Assembly (NCBI RefSeq): GCF_963583255.1
Contig: NC_084804.1
Coordinates: 27,531,061 to 27,595,060 of the forward strand
Reading direction: 5' to 3'
Origin: Pyrus communis
Lineage: Eukaryota; Streptophyta; Magnoliopsida; Rosales; Rosaceae
Length of the DNA: 64,000 nt
Made by a program: the position numbers and the translations under genes. The notes beneath the pieces are model-generated. The model was given only the letters and a program-made list of their open reading frames with translations, ran no database searches and had not been told where the DNA came from. Numbering within the stretch: position 1 is the stretch's first letter; the number at the start of each line of letters is the position of its first letter. Shown here piece by piece: positions 48,450 through 60,459 of the stretch.

Positions 48450-49439
48450 TCACTTCTAGCTAAAAAGAAATTTAGTTACACATGCTCATCATAACTGAAA
48501 AGCAATCTAAAATAAACATTGAAACTTAAAACAAAGATAGAAAGAACTCTGAAAATTCCAGCAACTTCAATGGATGAATGGTAGGCATGGCACACCCTAA
48601 ATCTCTGCATGAATTTCATATATATAGGGGAAATGGCTGAATCCATGGAGGAAAACGTTTTGGCATTTTGAATTATTTTAGGATTTTTATGATTAGGATT
48701 CCTCCTTGTAGCTGGACATAAGATAAGATAATGTTGGATAAGATAGGATAAGATAATGTTGGATAAGATAAGATAATGTTCCTCTCCAATTAGGATTCCT
48801 CTTTCTTGTGTAATTCCTTGCCTTCCAAGCCTCAACTTTAATTTCTCCAGATTTTAACACATGTCTAGAACCATTTAAACACCAAAAACGTCCAACCCAT
48901 ATGCTATCGACGCATGCTATCCAATCCAAGTCCAAAACTACTCCAAATTGCTCCATTTGACTATTTATTGTCATCTTTACCAACTGGACCTACAATAATA
49001 CGAAAATAACATAAATTACCAAAATAAATAGAAATTAACTAAGTAAATGCAAATAAATAAGATAACAAAGTTGTATAAGGGCTGGTTTGGTATTGCTGTG
49101 CTTTGAAAAAAAGTTGTTTCTGCTGTGCTGTGAGAATAAGCATCTGTGAAATAAAGCAGCAGAGTGTTTGGTAAACTTTTTTGTAAAAGTGCTTTTGAAA
49201 AAAAAAAGTAGTATTAGAGTGTTTGGTAAACTTTTATGTAAAACAGATGTGAAAAAAAGCCGGTTTTTCAAAGCTGGGTTTTGCAGCTTCTTGTTTTTGG
49301 CTTTTTTTCACCCAAAACTGTGAAAAAAAGCTGAAGCTGAGTGTTTACCAAACACAAAAACAGCTCCCAGCTTTTTTTTATAGCAGCTTTTTTTCAGAAT
49401 CACCTCAGTACCAAACCAGGTCTAAATATGCTCATATCA
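48450..49439 (-). repeat. Athila-type solo LTR, 5' half (reverse orientation)
   Basis: Completes the reverse LTR begun at 21194. On the minus strand it starts tgatatgagcatat. Its order (item near ttcttgtagg, then ggagcaatttggagta) parallels the LTR arms at 4297 and 23955. It contains short gataagataatgttg repeats (48720-48780) and a MITE at 49079-49422. Target duplication gctag at 49440-49444. Confidence 0.83.
49079..49422. mobile_element. Tourist-like MITE (PIF/Harbinger type)
   Basis: 344 bp with terminal inverted repeats gggctggtttggta and taccaaaccaggtc. It is flanked by TAA (49076-49078 and 49423-49425), the 3-bp target of PIF/Harbinger elements. It has internal stem-like repeats (gtgtttggtaaac / gtttaccaaacac) and no ORF. 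The element is inserted in the solo LTR. Confidence 0.8.
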
Positions 49440-52400
49440 GCTAGAGTATTAATTGATTCAGGTGCCACATATCCTGTTATTTCTCATATGTTTGCTCAAA
49501 AGACACAACCCTATCCCACACATCTCGATTATGAATTAGAGTTTTCGATGCCTAGAGGTGAGACTTGTTATGTTAGTTGGGCATATCAGGGATGTCCTAT
49601 TCTTGTGGAGGATGTCGTCATGCCAGCTAAACTTGTTCCACTAGATATTGTTAATTTCGATGTTATTCTGGGCATGGATTGGTTACATTACAGTCGTGCT
49701 CAGTTGGATTGTTATTAGAAGACAGTTACTTTCGATCGGCCAGGCTTGCATGTGGTTACTTTTGTGGGTGAGCGTAGTGGACTGAGAGATGGCGTTATTT
49801 TTGCCGTGAGAGCAAGGAGATTATTAAGGAAAGGTTGTTAGGGCTACTTGGCTCATGTGGTGTTGAGTGAGGATACTTCTACCTGTGTGGAAGATGTTCG
49901 AGTAGTCAGGCATTTTGCCTGATGATTTACCTAGACCACCACCAGATCAAGAAGTGGAATTCACTATTGATTTAACTCTAGGTACATATCATATTTCTTT
50001 AACCCCTAATCGAATGGCTCCTGTAGAATTGAGGGAATTGAAAACTCAGTTGCAAGCATTAGTTGATAAGGTTTTATCCAGTTGAGTACTTCTCCTTGAG
50101 GAGCTCCAGTTTTATTTGTATGAAAGAAAGATGGGACTTTGAGGTTATGCATTGATTATTGATAGCTAAATCAGGTAACGATTAAAAACCGTTATCCGTT
50201 ACCTCGTATTGATGATCTTTTTGACCAGCTTCGAGGTGCTTATGTTTTCTTCAAAATTGATTTGAGGTCTGGTTTTTATCAGTTGAAGATGAAGCGTGAG
50301 GATGTTCCGAAGACGGCATTTAGGACTCGATATGGTCATTACGAGTTTTTCGTGATGCCACTCAGGTTAACGAATGCTCCAGAAGCTTTTATAGACCTGA
50401 TGAATTGCGTATTTCGCCTGTACCTTGATAGGTTTGTCATTGTCTTCATCGATGATATTTTGGTATATTCTAAATCTAAGGTGGAGCACACTAGACATCT
50501 CACTCTAGTTCTGAAGAAGTTGAGGGAACATCGTATGTATGCTAAATTTAGTAAATGCAATTTTGGTTGGATCAAATGTTGTTCTTGGGACATGTGATAT
50601 TAGCCCAGGGTATTCTTGTGAACCCTAAGAAAGTAGCTGCGGTGGAGAATTGGGAACAGCCACGGACTATCACGGAAGTACGGAGTTTTCTTGGTTTAGC
50701 AGGTTATTATCGACGCTTTGTGAAAGATTCTTCAGTTATAGCCCTACCTCTAACCAGGTTGACCAGGAAAGGAGTAAAATTTAAGTGGAGTGATGATTGT
50801 GAGCGAAGTTTTCAGCAATTGAAATATTGTCTCACTCATGCACCTGTGTTGGCACTTCCGGACGATAGTGGAATTTCGAGATTTATAGTGATGCTACTTT
50901 AAATGGTTTGGGCTGTGTACTAATGCAGCATGGCAGGGTGATCATGTATGTTTCGCGATAGTTAAAGCCCCACGAGATGAATTATCCCACTCATGATCTC
51001 AAGTTAGCTGCTATTATCTTTGCATTGAAAATCTAGAGGCATTATTTGTATGGGGAAACGTGTCAGATCTTCATCGACCATAAAAGTCTTAAATATATTT
51101 TTACTCAGAAAGATCTGAATCTTAGGCAGTGAAGATGGATTGAGTTGCTCAGTGATTATGACTGCACGATTAAGTATCATCCTAGTCGTGCAAACTATGT
51201 AGCTAATGCTTTAAGCAGGAAATCCAGGGTCAACTCAACACACTCTATGCACGCAGTGTTCCACTCTTAACGGAGTTGCGATCTACTGGAGTCACATTAG
51301 GGAAAAATTACCAGGGAGCTCTACTTGTTAATTTTCAAGTTAAGCCAATTTTGCTAGATCGTGTACTTGAAGCTCAAGCGAATGATCCAGAATCTCAAGA
51401 GTTAAGACAAGCAACATCTAAAAGGAAATAGAAAGACCTTAGGATTAGGAATTCCGATGGTATGTTGATGTAGAGCGACCGAATGTATGTGGCTAATGTC
51501 GAAGAATTAAAGAAAGATATACTTGGAGCATATATTTCGGCCTATGCGATGCATCTTAGGAGTACCGAGATGTATCACACCATTCGACCATTTTATTATT
51601 GGCTTGGTATGAAAAGAAAGATTGCTAAATATGTGAGTCGTTGTGCAATTTGTCAGAAGTCAAAGCAGAGAGGAAGAAACCTTTTGGATTATTACAACCA
51701 TTTCCCGTACCTTAGTGGAAATGGGAGGATATTACCATGGATTTCGTGTACAAGCTCCCTCGTGTGTGAAATAGGTATAATGGTATTTGGGTGATAGTGG
51801 ATAGGCTTATGAAGTCCGCGCACTTTCTGTCTGTTCGAGAGAACTATTCTTTGAGCCAATTACTGAGCTTTTCATTTAAGAGATTGTCAAGTAGCATGGT
51901 GTTTTGGTTAATATCATTTCTGATCGGGATCCCAGGTTCACTTCTAAGTTTTGGGTAGCTTTCCAGGAAGCTCTTGGTTCAAGATTGCTTTATAGTACGA
52001 CTTATCACCCACATATGGATGGGCAATCTGAGAAAACCATTCAGATGCTAGAAGATATGTTTAGAGCCTTAGTTTTCCAGTTTGGAGATGCTTGTCATAA
52101 ACGTTTAGCCCTGATCGAGTTTCCTTACAATAACAACTATGATTCTAGCATTCGCATGTTACCTTTTGAGGCGCTTTATGGTAAACCATGTTGTACCTCG
52201 TTATGTTGGCGAGAGAGCGCTAGTGGGCCCTGAGATTGTGGATGAGACTACACAGAATATTTAGATGATTAAAGCTAACCTGAAAACGGCCCAAGATCGA
52301 CAGAAGAGTATCGCTGATAAACATGCAACTGATAGAGTATATAAAGATGGAGAATGGGTATTCCTAAAGTTATCTCCATGGAAAGGCATGGTACGATTTG

Positions 52401-52780
52401 GTAAGAAAGGTAAGTTAAGTCCTCGATATATTGGACCTCATCAGATCACTGAGTGAGTTGGTGAAGTTGCCTACAGGCTTGAGCTACCTTCAGAGTTATC
52501 AAAGGTACATGACGTTTTCCATGTGTCTATGCTTCGTCACTATGTCTCTGATCCATCGCATGTCTTTCCTCCTCAGCCACTGGTGATTAACCTAGATTTG
52601 ACCTACGATGAAGAGCCGATGACAATCTTGGATTGGAAAGATAAGGTTCTTCAGAACAAGACCGTTCGTATGGTGAAAGTTTTGTGGATGAACCATTTAG
52701 TCAAGGAGGTCACCTGGGAAACTTAAGAGCGTATGCGAGACCTGTATCCATATCTATTTTATGGTTATTGATGTGTAGGA
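49440..52780 (+). pseudogene. Tekay element 1 pol (protease to chromodomain)
   Basis: Joins gag at the gctag duplication. Protease: LIDSGATYPVISHMF near 49447-49490, then ILGMDWLHY. Reverse transcriptase: about 50000-50560, with FIDDIL at about 50444. RNase H and connection follow to about 51230. Integrase zinc domain: HTIRPFYYW then CAICQ, about 51570-51650. Core: IISDRDPRFTSKFW at about 51910, with the Glu in the DGQSEK block. The C-terminal chromodomain-like tail (VLWMNHLVKEVTWET) ends near 52726. Numerous stops and at least four frame changes make it non-functional. Confidence 0.87.
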
Positions 52781-52815
52781 ATTTTGGGGACAAAATTTTC
52801 GTAAGAGGGGTGGAC

Positions 52816-55421
52816 TATGATGACCCGTCCTAAATTATTATATATATTTTCTCCATAGTGTGTAAAGTGACGATATTGCCCTCATTGGCTTAGTGACGTG
52901 GATGTACGTATGTAGTTTTAAATTATTTCCTCACTGTTGTAATTAAATCGTACTCGACGTCACGAGTGCGTCGACGCGAGTTAAGGCCGAATCAGATTCG
53001 TAACAAAAAAGTTACGATTAATTGAATATGTAAATGGGTAAATCACGAACCAATTATATTAGCTCCTATTACCTCTAAACCAATCAAATTTTGGGCTTTT
53101 ATCTTTCTTTGGGCCAATTGGAACTCTATCTTTCTCTCAAAGCAGCCCAATCAAAAAAATATTGTTTTCTGATTCTGGCCAATCACATTCACGTATACTC
53201 TCTCTTTCCTTCTTGACTTTTCTCCTTTCTTCATCCTTCTGTACCCGAGACACCCCACACGCACAAACCACACCAAAATAGCATAGATCGAAACTATGAA
53301 GACTACCATCACACTCCTCACAAACTCACAAACCTAGCCATACCCTTAGGTTTCAGTTTTGGTGAGTTTTGACCGTCGACTTACCAGCTCCGACGAAGAG
53401 CCAAGTTGCTCCGATGCAATCCAGGCGTGGTTTCGAGGTTTTATGGCTTGGAAAGGTATCCACGCAACTTCCCTAACACTTTGGAGTAGTTTTGGAGTAA
53501 AGCGGACGTCGGTATAGGGAAGTTTGGAAAGTTGCAGAATTGGCTGGATTTTTCAAGGAATTTTCTGACTGTTTTTCATAGGATTTTGAACTCCTAATAG
53601 GTACGAATGTGTTTTACTCTTCAAGACCTTCAAATCCATATAAATTTCATGGATTTTGGTTGAGAAATGAAGTAGATATTAAGCTTTGAAAATTTTCCAG
53701 AAATTGGCAAACCAGACGGCGACCGGCGGCGGTGGATGGTGGAGACTGGCATGGTCCATCGGAGAAGAAGAAGAATATTTCGTCAAAGTTGACGGAATTT
53801 TATAACGGCGTCAGGTAACATCGTTCGAATTTAACGGAATATTCCTAATGCCGTTAAGGTTTCTGTCCTGTGTGCCAGGCACGTTCCTGGGCGTGGCCAA
53901 CACTTGTGGCCGTGCCTTGGCTAGCGCATGAGGGCGCGTCCGATATCCAAATTTTTTTTCTAAAAATATAGGGGTGTTCGTGTTGTCAAGTAGATCACAT
54001 TGATATATTCAAACACCCTATTTGAGCAACATATGAGGAATTAATCCTAGGCTTTGTTTAAGTGCTAATTAATTAACGTAAAAATAGTTGTATTACATAT
54101 AAGTGAGACACACCCCGAGGATGAGCGTGGACAAGCGAAGTTAGGGGGCTACGATCCTGCTACTTATCAGTGAGTGGGCATTTGCTTTGTGTGCGTGTGT
54201 GTGTATATATATATTTTTTTTTATATACAATTTTTAGAAACGCTTTTATATGGAACTATGCTTTGCTTGCCATGTCGTAAATAAGTTACATTTTAAATAT
54301 TGCATTGTTACACTTGTGAATTTTATTGTGTGATGTTGCAGAGACTCAAGTAAGCTTCAGGTGAGTATTATGTGATTGAATGGGTTGTATTGCATTGGTA
54401 TGCACACATTTATTTAGAGCTCATCATGGCTGCACCTCGGTATTAGTGCTCTCGCTTGGGGCTAAGGCTAGCCTTCACATGATTGTTCACCTCCTGCACC
54501 GCACGATCACCTTGGATCCAAGTTTGGTGCCAACCTATCGTACAGGCCACAATAGGTGGTTTCGACTCGTAAGTGACGCACAAATTATCGCACAGCCTTC
54601 ACGTGATCCTAGCACTTGAGCGTACATATTTTTACCCAGATTGTCATACAGGTCACACTAGGTGACTCCGACTCGTGTGCTAGCCTAGATTGATGAGCTA
54701 CATATCCAGTTGTACAAGTGACTCCAACTGGCATATTATTTTATATTGGTTTCACACCTGGCTTACATTTATTATTGCTGAGATATTATGACATGGTATA
54801 CTTCAGTTTTCGCTGCTCTTGTGCATTGGCTTTCATACCTATGTTGTAGTATTTTCTGGAAACTATACGGGTTTTACGGAGAGGGGTTATTATGTTCATA
54901 AAGATACATATGTTTTCAAACATTTTATTTTTTTCCCACTTACCCTTCTGTTTTGTGCCCCTCCAAGTTCTCGGTAGCTGTTCATCTTTGGTGGCTCACG
55001 AGGACTACAAGGCGATTCTGACGTTTCCATAAATAAAAGTAGGGATCTTCTCTCTGTTTGTATAATTAGTACTTAGTTAGTTTGACTGCACTTTTGTTTT
55101 ACCTATGCTCTGATATGCGTTTATCTTATACTTGATCACTTTCACACTCTTACATATTATCTCTAGTTAAATAAGTTTAGTTTTGGTTTTTATTTAAGGA
55201 AGTGTTATTGACACTCCAAAAATCTCATTCTACACTCCTCACAAATGTATTTTTCTTTCTAAATATAGAAAGTTTGGAGTGTGGAATGAGAATTTTAGAG
55301 TGCCAATAACAATTCCCTTTATTTATTCGCATTTTCTTATTATTATCACTTCTGTTGCGCACTTGACTACGTCACCCTCACGTGACGGCCAGCATGTCTC
55401 GACTCCGGTCGGGGTGTGTCA
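52816..55421 (+). repeat. 3' LTR of Tekay element 1
   Basis: 2606 bp, preceded by the polypurine tract aagaggggtggac. It keeps a GC-rich block (about 53860-53945) missing from the 5' LTR and carries a 121-bp MITE. Confidence 0.9.
55197..55317. mobile_element. 121-bp MITE with 8-bp target duplication
   Basis: Terminal inverted repeats aggaagtgttattgacactcc and ggagtgtgg...caataacaattccc. The flanks tttattta (55189-55196 and 55318-55325) are an exact 8-bp duplication. The 5' LTR (near 19540) keeps the empty site with one tttattta. The 8-bp target suggests a hAT-type origin. It has no coding capacity. Confidence 0.88.
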
Positions 55422-55426
55422 TTAAG

Positions 55427-56325
55427 TATCATTAAAATTAATATATAAAAAAAAAAGATATACAAGCATTACTTAAAAATTACACGTCTCACATTTTTAG
55501 ATGCAAACGTACTAAATGTTTGCAGTCAGGAGTATAAGATTAAGAGTGAAGAACAATCAAATTTGATAATCAAGAGAGTAAATAACAATAAAACTTCATT
55601 GACAAGTATAATAAATTCAACGCCAATTATTCTTTTGAGTGTTTTTCTAAAATCAACACCACACTAACAAATAAATTATTAAAATAATCCATTGCATAAT
55701 AAATTATTGAAAAGCAAAATATAAACTCAAAGTTTTTATTACCTTAAAGTACAATCTTCAAGATCATGTGATAGTTGGTTTAGACATTCGATAGAAATTG
55801 AGAGGTTGGGAAATTGAAAGAAAAAAAGAATGGGAATGGACTTGAGTTTTATAACTTTATATGCATTTGGACAGATAGATTAATAGATTGGGAATAAATT
55901 TGCAAAAAAAGAAAAGAAAAAGCCTAGTGACTAAAAAGGCAGCTCCAAGTTTTGAACTCAACACCCCAAAGAAAAAAAGAAGCTAAACATTTTCACGGCA
56001 CCAACAAATGAATTATGATATTTCTTACTTTTTTTATATTTATATGTTAATTACAAAATATATAAAATTTTTTGGGGGCCTTTGGGCACCTACATGGACT
56101 ACCCCTTAGGGCTAGCCCTGCCTCCATTACAAGATAAAATCCCTAACTTAATTTGTGATGTTGTTCCTCTTTCTGGTTCCACCAGTTCCTCTATTAAAGG
56201 ATAAGTCTCTGTTTGTTCACAAAAATTTTCTATATACTGAAAATATTTATAACTTGTTGTATTACTCCACATGTTAGAATATAGGTAGCGAAATAGTTGA
56301 TATGTCTCGGTGTATTAATAAATAG
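55427..56325. other. AT-rich spacer
   Basis: No gene seen. A stretch at about 56070-56110 (gggggcctttgggcacc, then gggctagccctg) looks like an end of an old DNA transposon, but I cannot delimit it. Confidence 0.45.
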
Positions 56326-56620
56326 TGTAACATTCCACATCACCCAGGGGAGTGGATCCTCTAAGCCTTATATGTATATTCTCATCTCTACCTAGCACGA
56401 GGCCTTTTGGAAACTCATTGGCTTCAGGTTCCATCAGAACTCCGAAGTTAAGCGAGTAGCGCGTGAGAGCAATCCCATGATGGATGACCCATTGGGAAGT
56501 TCTTGTGTGAGTTCCCAGAAACAAAACCGTGAAGATGTGGTAAGGGCCCAAAATGGATAATATCGTGCTACGGTGGAGTCGAGCCCGGGATATGGTGGGG
56601 ACCCGGGCCAGGATGTGACA
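56326..56620 (+). mobile_element. Cassandra TRIM solo LTR
   Basis: 295 bp, tgtaacattccacatc...ggatgtgaca, with an exact target duplication aatag (56321-56325 and 56621-56625). Cassandra is a small non-coding retrotransposon (TRIM) of vascular plants whose LTR embeds 5S-rRNA-like sequence, which is visible here. No second LTR or internal domain is present, so this is a product of LTR-LTR recombination. Confidence 0.92.
56391..56516 (+). promoter_or_regulatory. 5S-rRNA-like segment with Pol III internal promoter
   Basis: Resembles plant 5S rRNA from about ggttccatcagaactccg onward. The box-A-like aagttaagcg (56445-56454) and the box-C-like gatggatgaccc...tgggaag (56479-56499, one change from gatgggtgacc) are kept. 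This is Cassandra LTR sequence, not a true 5S gene. Confidence 0.85.
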
Positions 56621-56646
56621 AATAGTAACACCAAAAAGTTAATTAC

Positions 56647-56732
56647 TTGTGTTATCGGTTACAAATGTATGCTGCATTTAGATTTTAATTTACTTATCTT
56701 TGTGTTATCGGTTACAAATGTATGCTGCATTA
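56647..56732. repeat. Direct repeat, about 31 bp with 53-bp period
   Basis: tgtgttatcggttacaaatg and its extension tatgctgcatt occur at 56648 and again at 56701. Confidence 0.9.
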
Positions 56733-57885
56733 GTGTATTTTGTACTAGTTTAGATGGTTTATTGAATTTTCATTATAAGATAACATGTTAATCTTAAACT
56801 TCAACACCTTTTTAAATCGAACTACAATATTTGATAAGAAACTTATTTGTCTCAAATTATACATATACTAAAACCAAGTTTTTGTTGGCATTGTTCATTA
56901 ACAGTGAAAGGGCGGAAATACCCTCGGTCTCTTCTTGTTGTCCCGTTTTGTTGCCTTCTTTGTACATAAAATTACGAAAATGCCCTTCGTTCGATCTCAA
57001 CTGTCTATTTTGTGTCCTCATTTTATCCTTCGTTATTATTTGCTCTAGCTACAGTAAAAGGACGGATTTGTCGAATCCACCTGTCGATCATCGTTGATTG
57101 CTCGCTTTCAGCCACATTTTTTTTCAACCTATGTTTCCATTTTTTATATCAGTCTGTCATTCTCTGTTGCTGTCAACCTTAATTTTTTTATTGGTCTCAA
57201 ATCTTTGCTTGGGTTGCTTATAAATTTGTGTTTTGTTGTTGATAAAGGTTGCCTTTCGTCGTTATCAAATCTTGGTTTGCTTAGAAGATACCTAAGCACA
57301 GTAAGTTTCTTTCATTTTTAGTTTGGTTGGAGCAAAGGGCAGGGCCGGTCATAAGATTTTTGAGGCTCGAGCTATGCCAAAAAATATGCCCTAACTTCAT
57401 ATAATAAAACTTATTTGTTTTTGCAAGTGACCTTCTATCACAGTGTTGGAGATAAGTGTTGTCTTTGCACCACGGCGTGGGTTCGAACATCTAACCTACC
57501 AAATCTATTGTTTGACAAAAAAAGTATATATATAATATTTGTTTTCACATGTAATACTCGATAAAATTAACGTAGAATAAACACTTCAAACTCAATAATT
57601 TAGAGACACGAAAAAACTAATTTATTTTGCATTGAGAGAAAGGAACCAGCAAACCTTGGGCTTATAAGTAGATAGCTAATGAGTTTTCTTTCCTTTCTAT
57701 TTGAACTTTTAAAGTACTTGTACAAAATCGTAAGGTGCTTTTTCTTATTTATTACTACCCTTGTCAGTATGAGATTAAAAAATAACATATTTTCAAGTTT
57801 TAATTGATATGTATAAGAAATAAATGAACACTAAATTAAAACCTTGGTGACATGTCATATGATTTGCAAATTTGGTCTACACATT
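56733..57885. other. AT-rich spacer with a possible SINE remnant
   Basis: No gene. At about 57420-57545 a stretch carries a Pol III B-box-like gtgggttcgaac (57477) followed by an A-rich, TA-rich tail. This could be an old tRNA-derived SINE. Confidence 0.4.
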
Positions 57886-58190
57886 TGTGACATCCTGTCC
57901 CGAGATATATCGTATTTTATTCTCAGTTGTAGTGGAATTATCAAAATGCCCATGTGATGCCACTAGGCCTTCCACGTGGATCTCAATTTTCCTTTCACGT
58001 TTTACTATTATATTACTATTTCCGAATAATATTCATTTTTACAAATACATGACTGCAAACTGAACTAAATTTGGAACTATAACGAACAAGTTATGCTTGA
58101 AATTCTGTAAAAATACCCAAGGCAAATCCAAAAATTTGAAAATTTCCCTTGTGCAGTGTGCACCCTTGCTGGAATCTTATTAGGTGTCTG
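57886..58190 (+). repeat. Fragment of another chromovirus-like LTR
   Basis: Begins tgtgacatcctgtcccgag, the start pattern of the Tekay LTRs in this window, and runs about 300 bp before the similarity is lost. Confidence 0.5.
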
Positions 58191-58283
58191 CAGTGGCAAA
58201 GCCATGAATTATTAGCGGGAGGGGCGAATTTAAATAGTGAACAGTTCAAAAAAAATGTAGATAACAAAATTCATTTAGATAGT

Positions 58284-59233
58284 TAACACACCCCGACCGA
58301 GATCAGGGCATGTTGGCCGTCACGTGGAAATGACGTAACCATGTGCACAGTGCGGAAGCTAAGAATAATAATAAAAGTACGAATAAATAAAAACCAAGCT
58401 ATACACTAAGTAGAACATACATGTGCAAGCGTAAGTGTGAAAAACGATATTCAGAGCACGAAAGACCTAGGGCAGTCCGGGAGAAACAAACACTAAATAA
58501 ACACACCCAAAGGTGGTCCTACACTGGTGATAATTTGTCAGATATGCCGTGAATCCCTCAAGAGCCACCAACAGAGCTATTCAAAATAGAACCTAGAGGG
58601 GCGTAAAACAAAAAGTGTGAGTGGGCAAAAACAAAGCTTTTCAAAATCATATCAATATCAAAAGTACTAACCCCTCGCCGTAAAACCTGTATAGTTTCCC
58701 AGAAAATAGAATATGCACATATATATAACTCATGCTTAGAAATATGCCATGTCGAATGCCTCTACATAAAAGATGCAAGTACTCAGGTAATGTTAAATCA
58801 ATGCCATAAAATCTGTCAACCGGAGCCACCTAACGTGACCTGTACGGCTAAATTTAGAGCTCAAATCCACAACTCACTAATTATACCTGCACATGAGTCA
58901 GAACCACCTAAAGTGGTCTGTACGATAAGACTGGGTATAAATAAATACGCTCAAGTGCTAAGATCACTTGAAGATTGGGCAAATAATCGCGGGTCATCTA
59001 CGAGTCGGAACCACCTATAGTGGTCTGTACGACAAGATTGTGCACCTAACTTGTATCCAAGATGAGCGTGTGGTGCGGGAGGTGAACATCACGTGAAGGA
59101 CTGTGCCCTGCTCTGGGCGAGAGCACTAACACCGGGGGTGCAGGTTATAAGCTCTCTATGCATCTCAAATCACTACTAAACATAAACATAAACCATAACT
59201 TACCTGGCACTTACATGTGCGTCTGCAGCACCA

Positions 59234-59277
<44 letters not shown>

Positions 59278-60448
59278 ACTAATAATGTATAATTAAACGG
59301 GCAAACATAATGCATGGCATATAAAACATATAAACATTTAATTTCATTTTCTGGGAAAATCACAAGTATATAGGTATATACGGAAAACCAAAGCCCACTC
59401 ACAGGTATGTAGAAGGGTCATAACCCCCTTGCCTCGAGTGACTGTGCTCGTCCTCGGGATAGGTCTCACCTATATGCGAAACAACTATAAAACGTTAATT
59501 TTAAAGCACATAACCAACATTACGAAATAACTTCTCATACAATGCTCAAATGGGGTGTATGAATACACCAACGTGATCTACTCAACCTCATGAACATCCC
59601 TATATTTTTAAAATAATTTTCCGACGCCGCACGCGCCGTCCACATGCAGGCACGTGCTTGGCACACTGATGGCGTCAGTTAACGCTGTCAGGAATATTCC
59701 ATCAAGTTTGACAGATTCCGTTAACGCCGTTAGGAATATTCCGTCCAAAATGACGGAACATTCCTTCGTCTTCACCGGCCAAACTCCGGCACCGTCGCCA
59801 TCGCCGAAAAACTGAGAAATTCTCCAAACTTCATATCTCACTCGTTTTTCACCCAAATTTCACGATATTGGTACCAAAATGATGCTTAGAACTAGAGGAA
59901 CAAATCCTTACCACTTTCAAGCACTAAAACCTACGGAATCTCGCCGGGAAAACTCCACCAAATCCGGCCAAACTTGCAACTCACGATCCCGACGTCCAAA
60001 ACCTTCAAACGAACCACCTCGAGCCTCCTAAGGACCTCACCAAGCTTCCTACAAACTTGAAATTCCCAAAAACACATGAATTTACGTGTGCATGAACAGT
60101 ACCCCGAATTGAGCATCTTGGGTTCGATGTGAAAATGAAGGTTCCCTTACCTGAAATGGGTATGGTTAAACTCCTAAGGACCTCACGAGCACAAATATGT
60201 AGTTTTCTTCCTCGATCTACCACGTTTCAGAGTGCTTTGGTTCTTGTCCATACAAAGAAGAAAGGAAAGAGAGAGAGAGAGAGACAGATACGGGACAGGG
60301 AAAGGATGAGGATGAGTGTGGGTGTGTGTGTGTGGTCCAAAACAGCCAACCAAAACCCCCAAAATGACCACATAACGAAACAAACACACTAAGGGGAAAA
60401 CCGTCATTTCACCCTTACGGTACGAAAAATCCGAGACGGGCTGTCACA
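58284..60448 (-). repeat. 3' LTR of Tekay element 2
   Basis: 2165 bp. The LTR terminus reads taacacacccc on the plus strand where tgacacacccc is expected. It holds an (AT)n run at 59236-59274 and a GC-rich block near 59615-59780 related to that of element 1. Confidence 0.87.
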
Positions 60449-60459
60449 ACCTACCCAAT

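Larger units (their letters stand above)
17309..55421 (+). mobile_element. Old Tekay-type Ty3/Gypsy chromovirus, split by nested insertions
   Basis: LTRs at 17309-19641 and 52816-55421 begin tgtgacgatccgtccc or tatgatgacccgtcct and end ggggtgtgtca. The flanks are tcaag (17304-17308) and ttaag (55422-55426), a target duplication with one mismatch. A tRNA-Met-type primer-binding site follows the 5' LTR. Gag (19729-21193) and pol (49440 to about 52780) would join into one element of about 9.8 kb once the insertion 21194-49439 is removed. The C-terminal chromodomain-like tail and long LTRs fit the Tekay/Del chromovirus clade. It is riddled with stops and frameshifts. Confidence 0.9.

Noticed and set aside
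48693..49271. ORFs over the solo LTR and MITE on the minus strand.
   Set aside because: They cross the borders of two unrelated non-coding elements.
56391..56516. Possible 5S rRNA gene.
   Set aside because: The match is partial and sits inside a complete Cassandra LTR with its own TSD.
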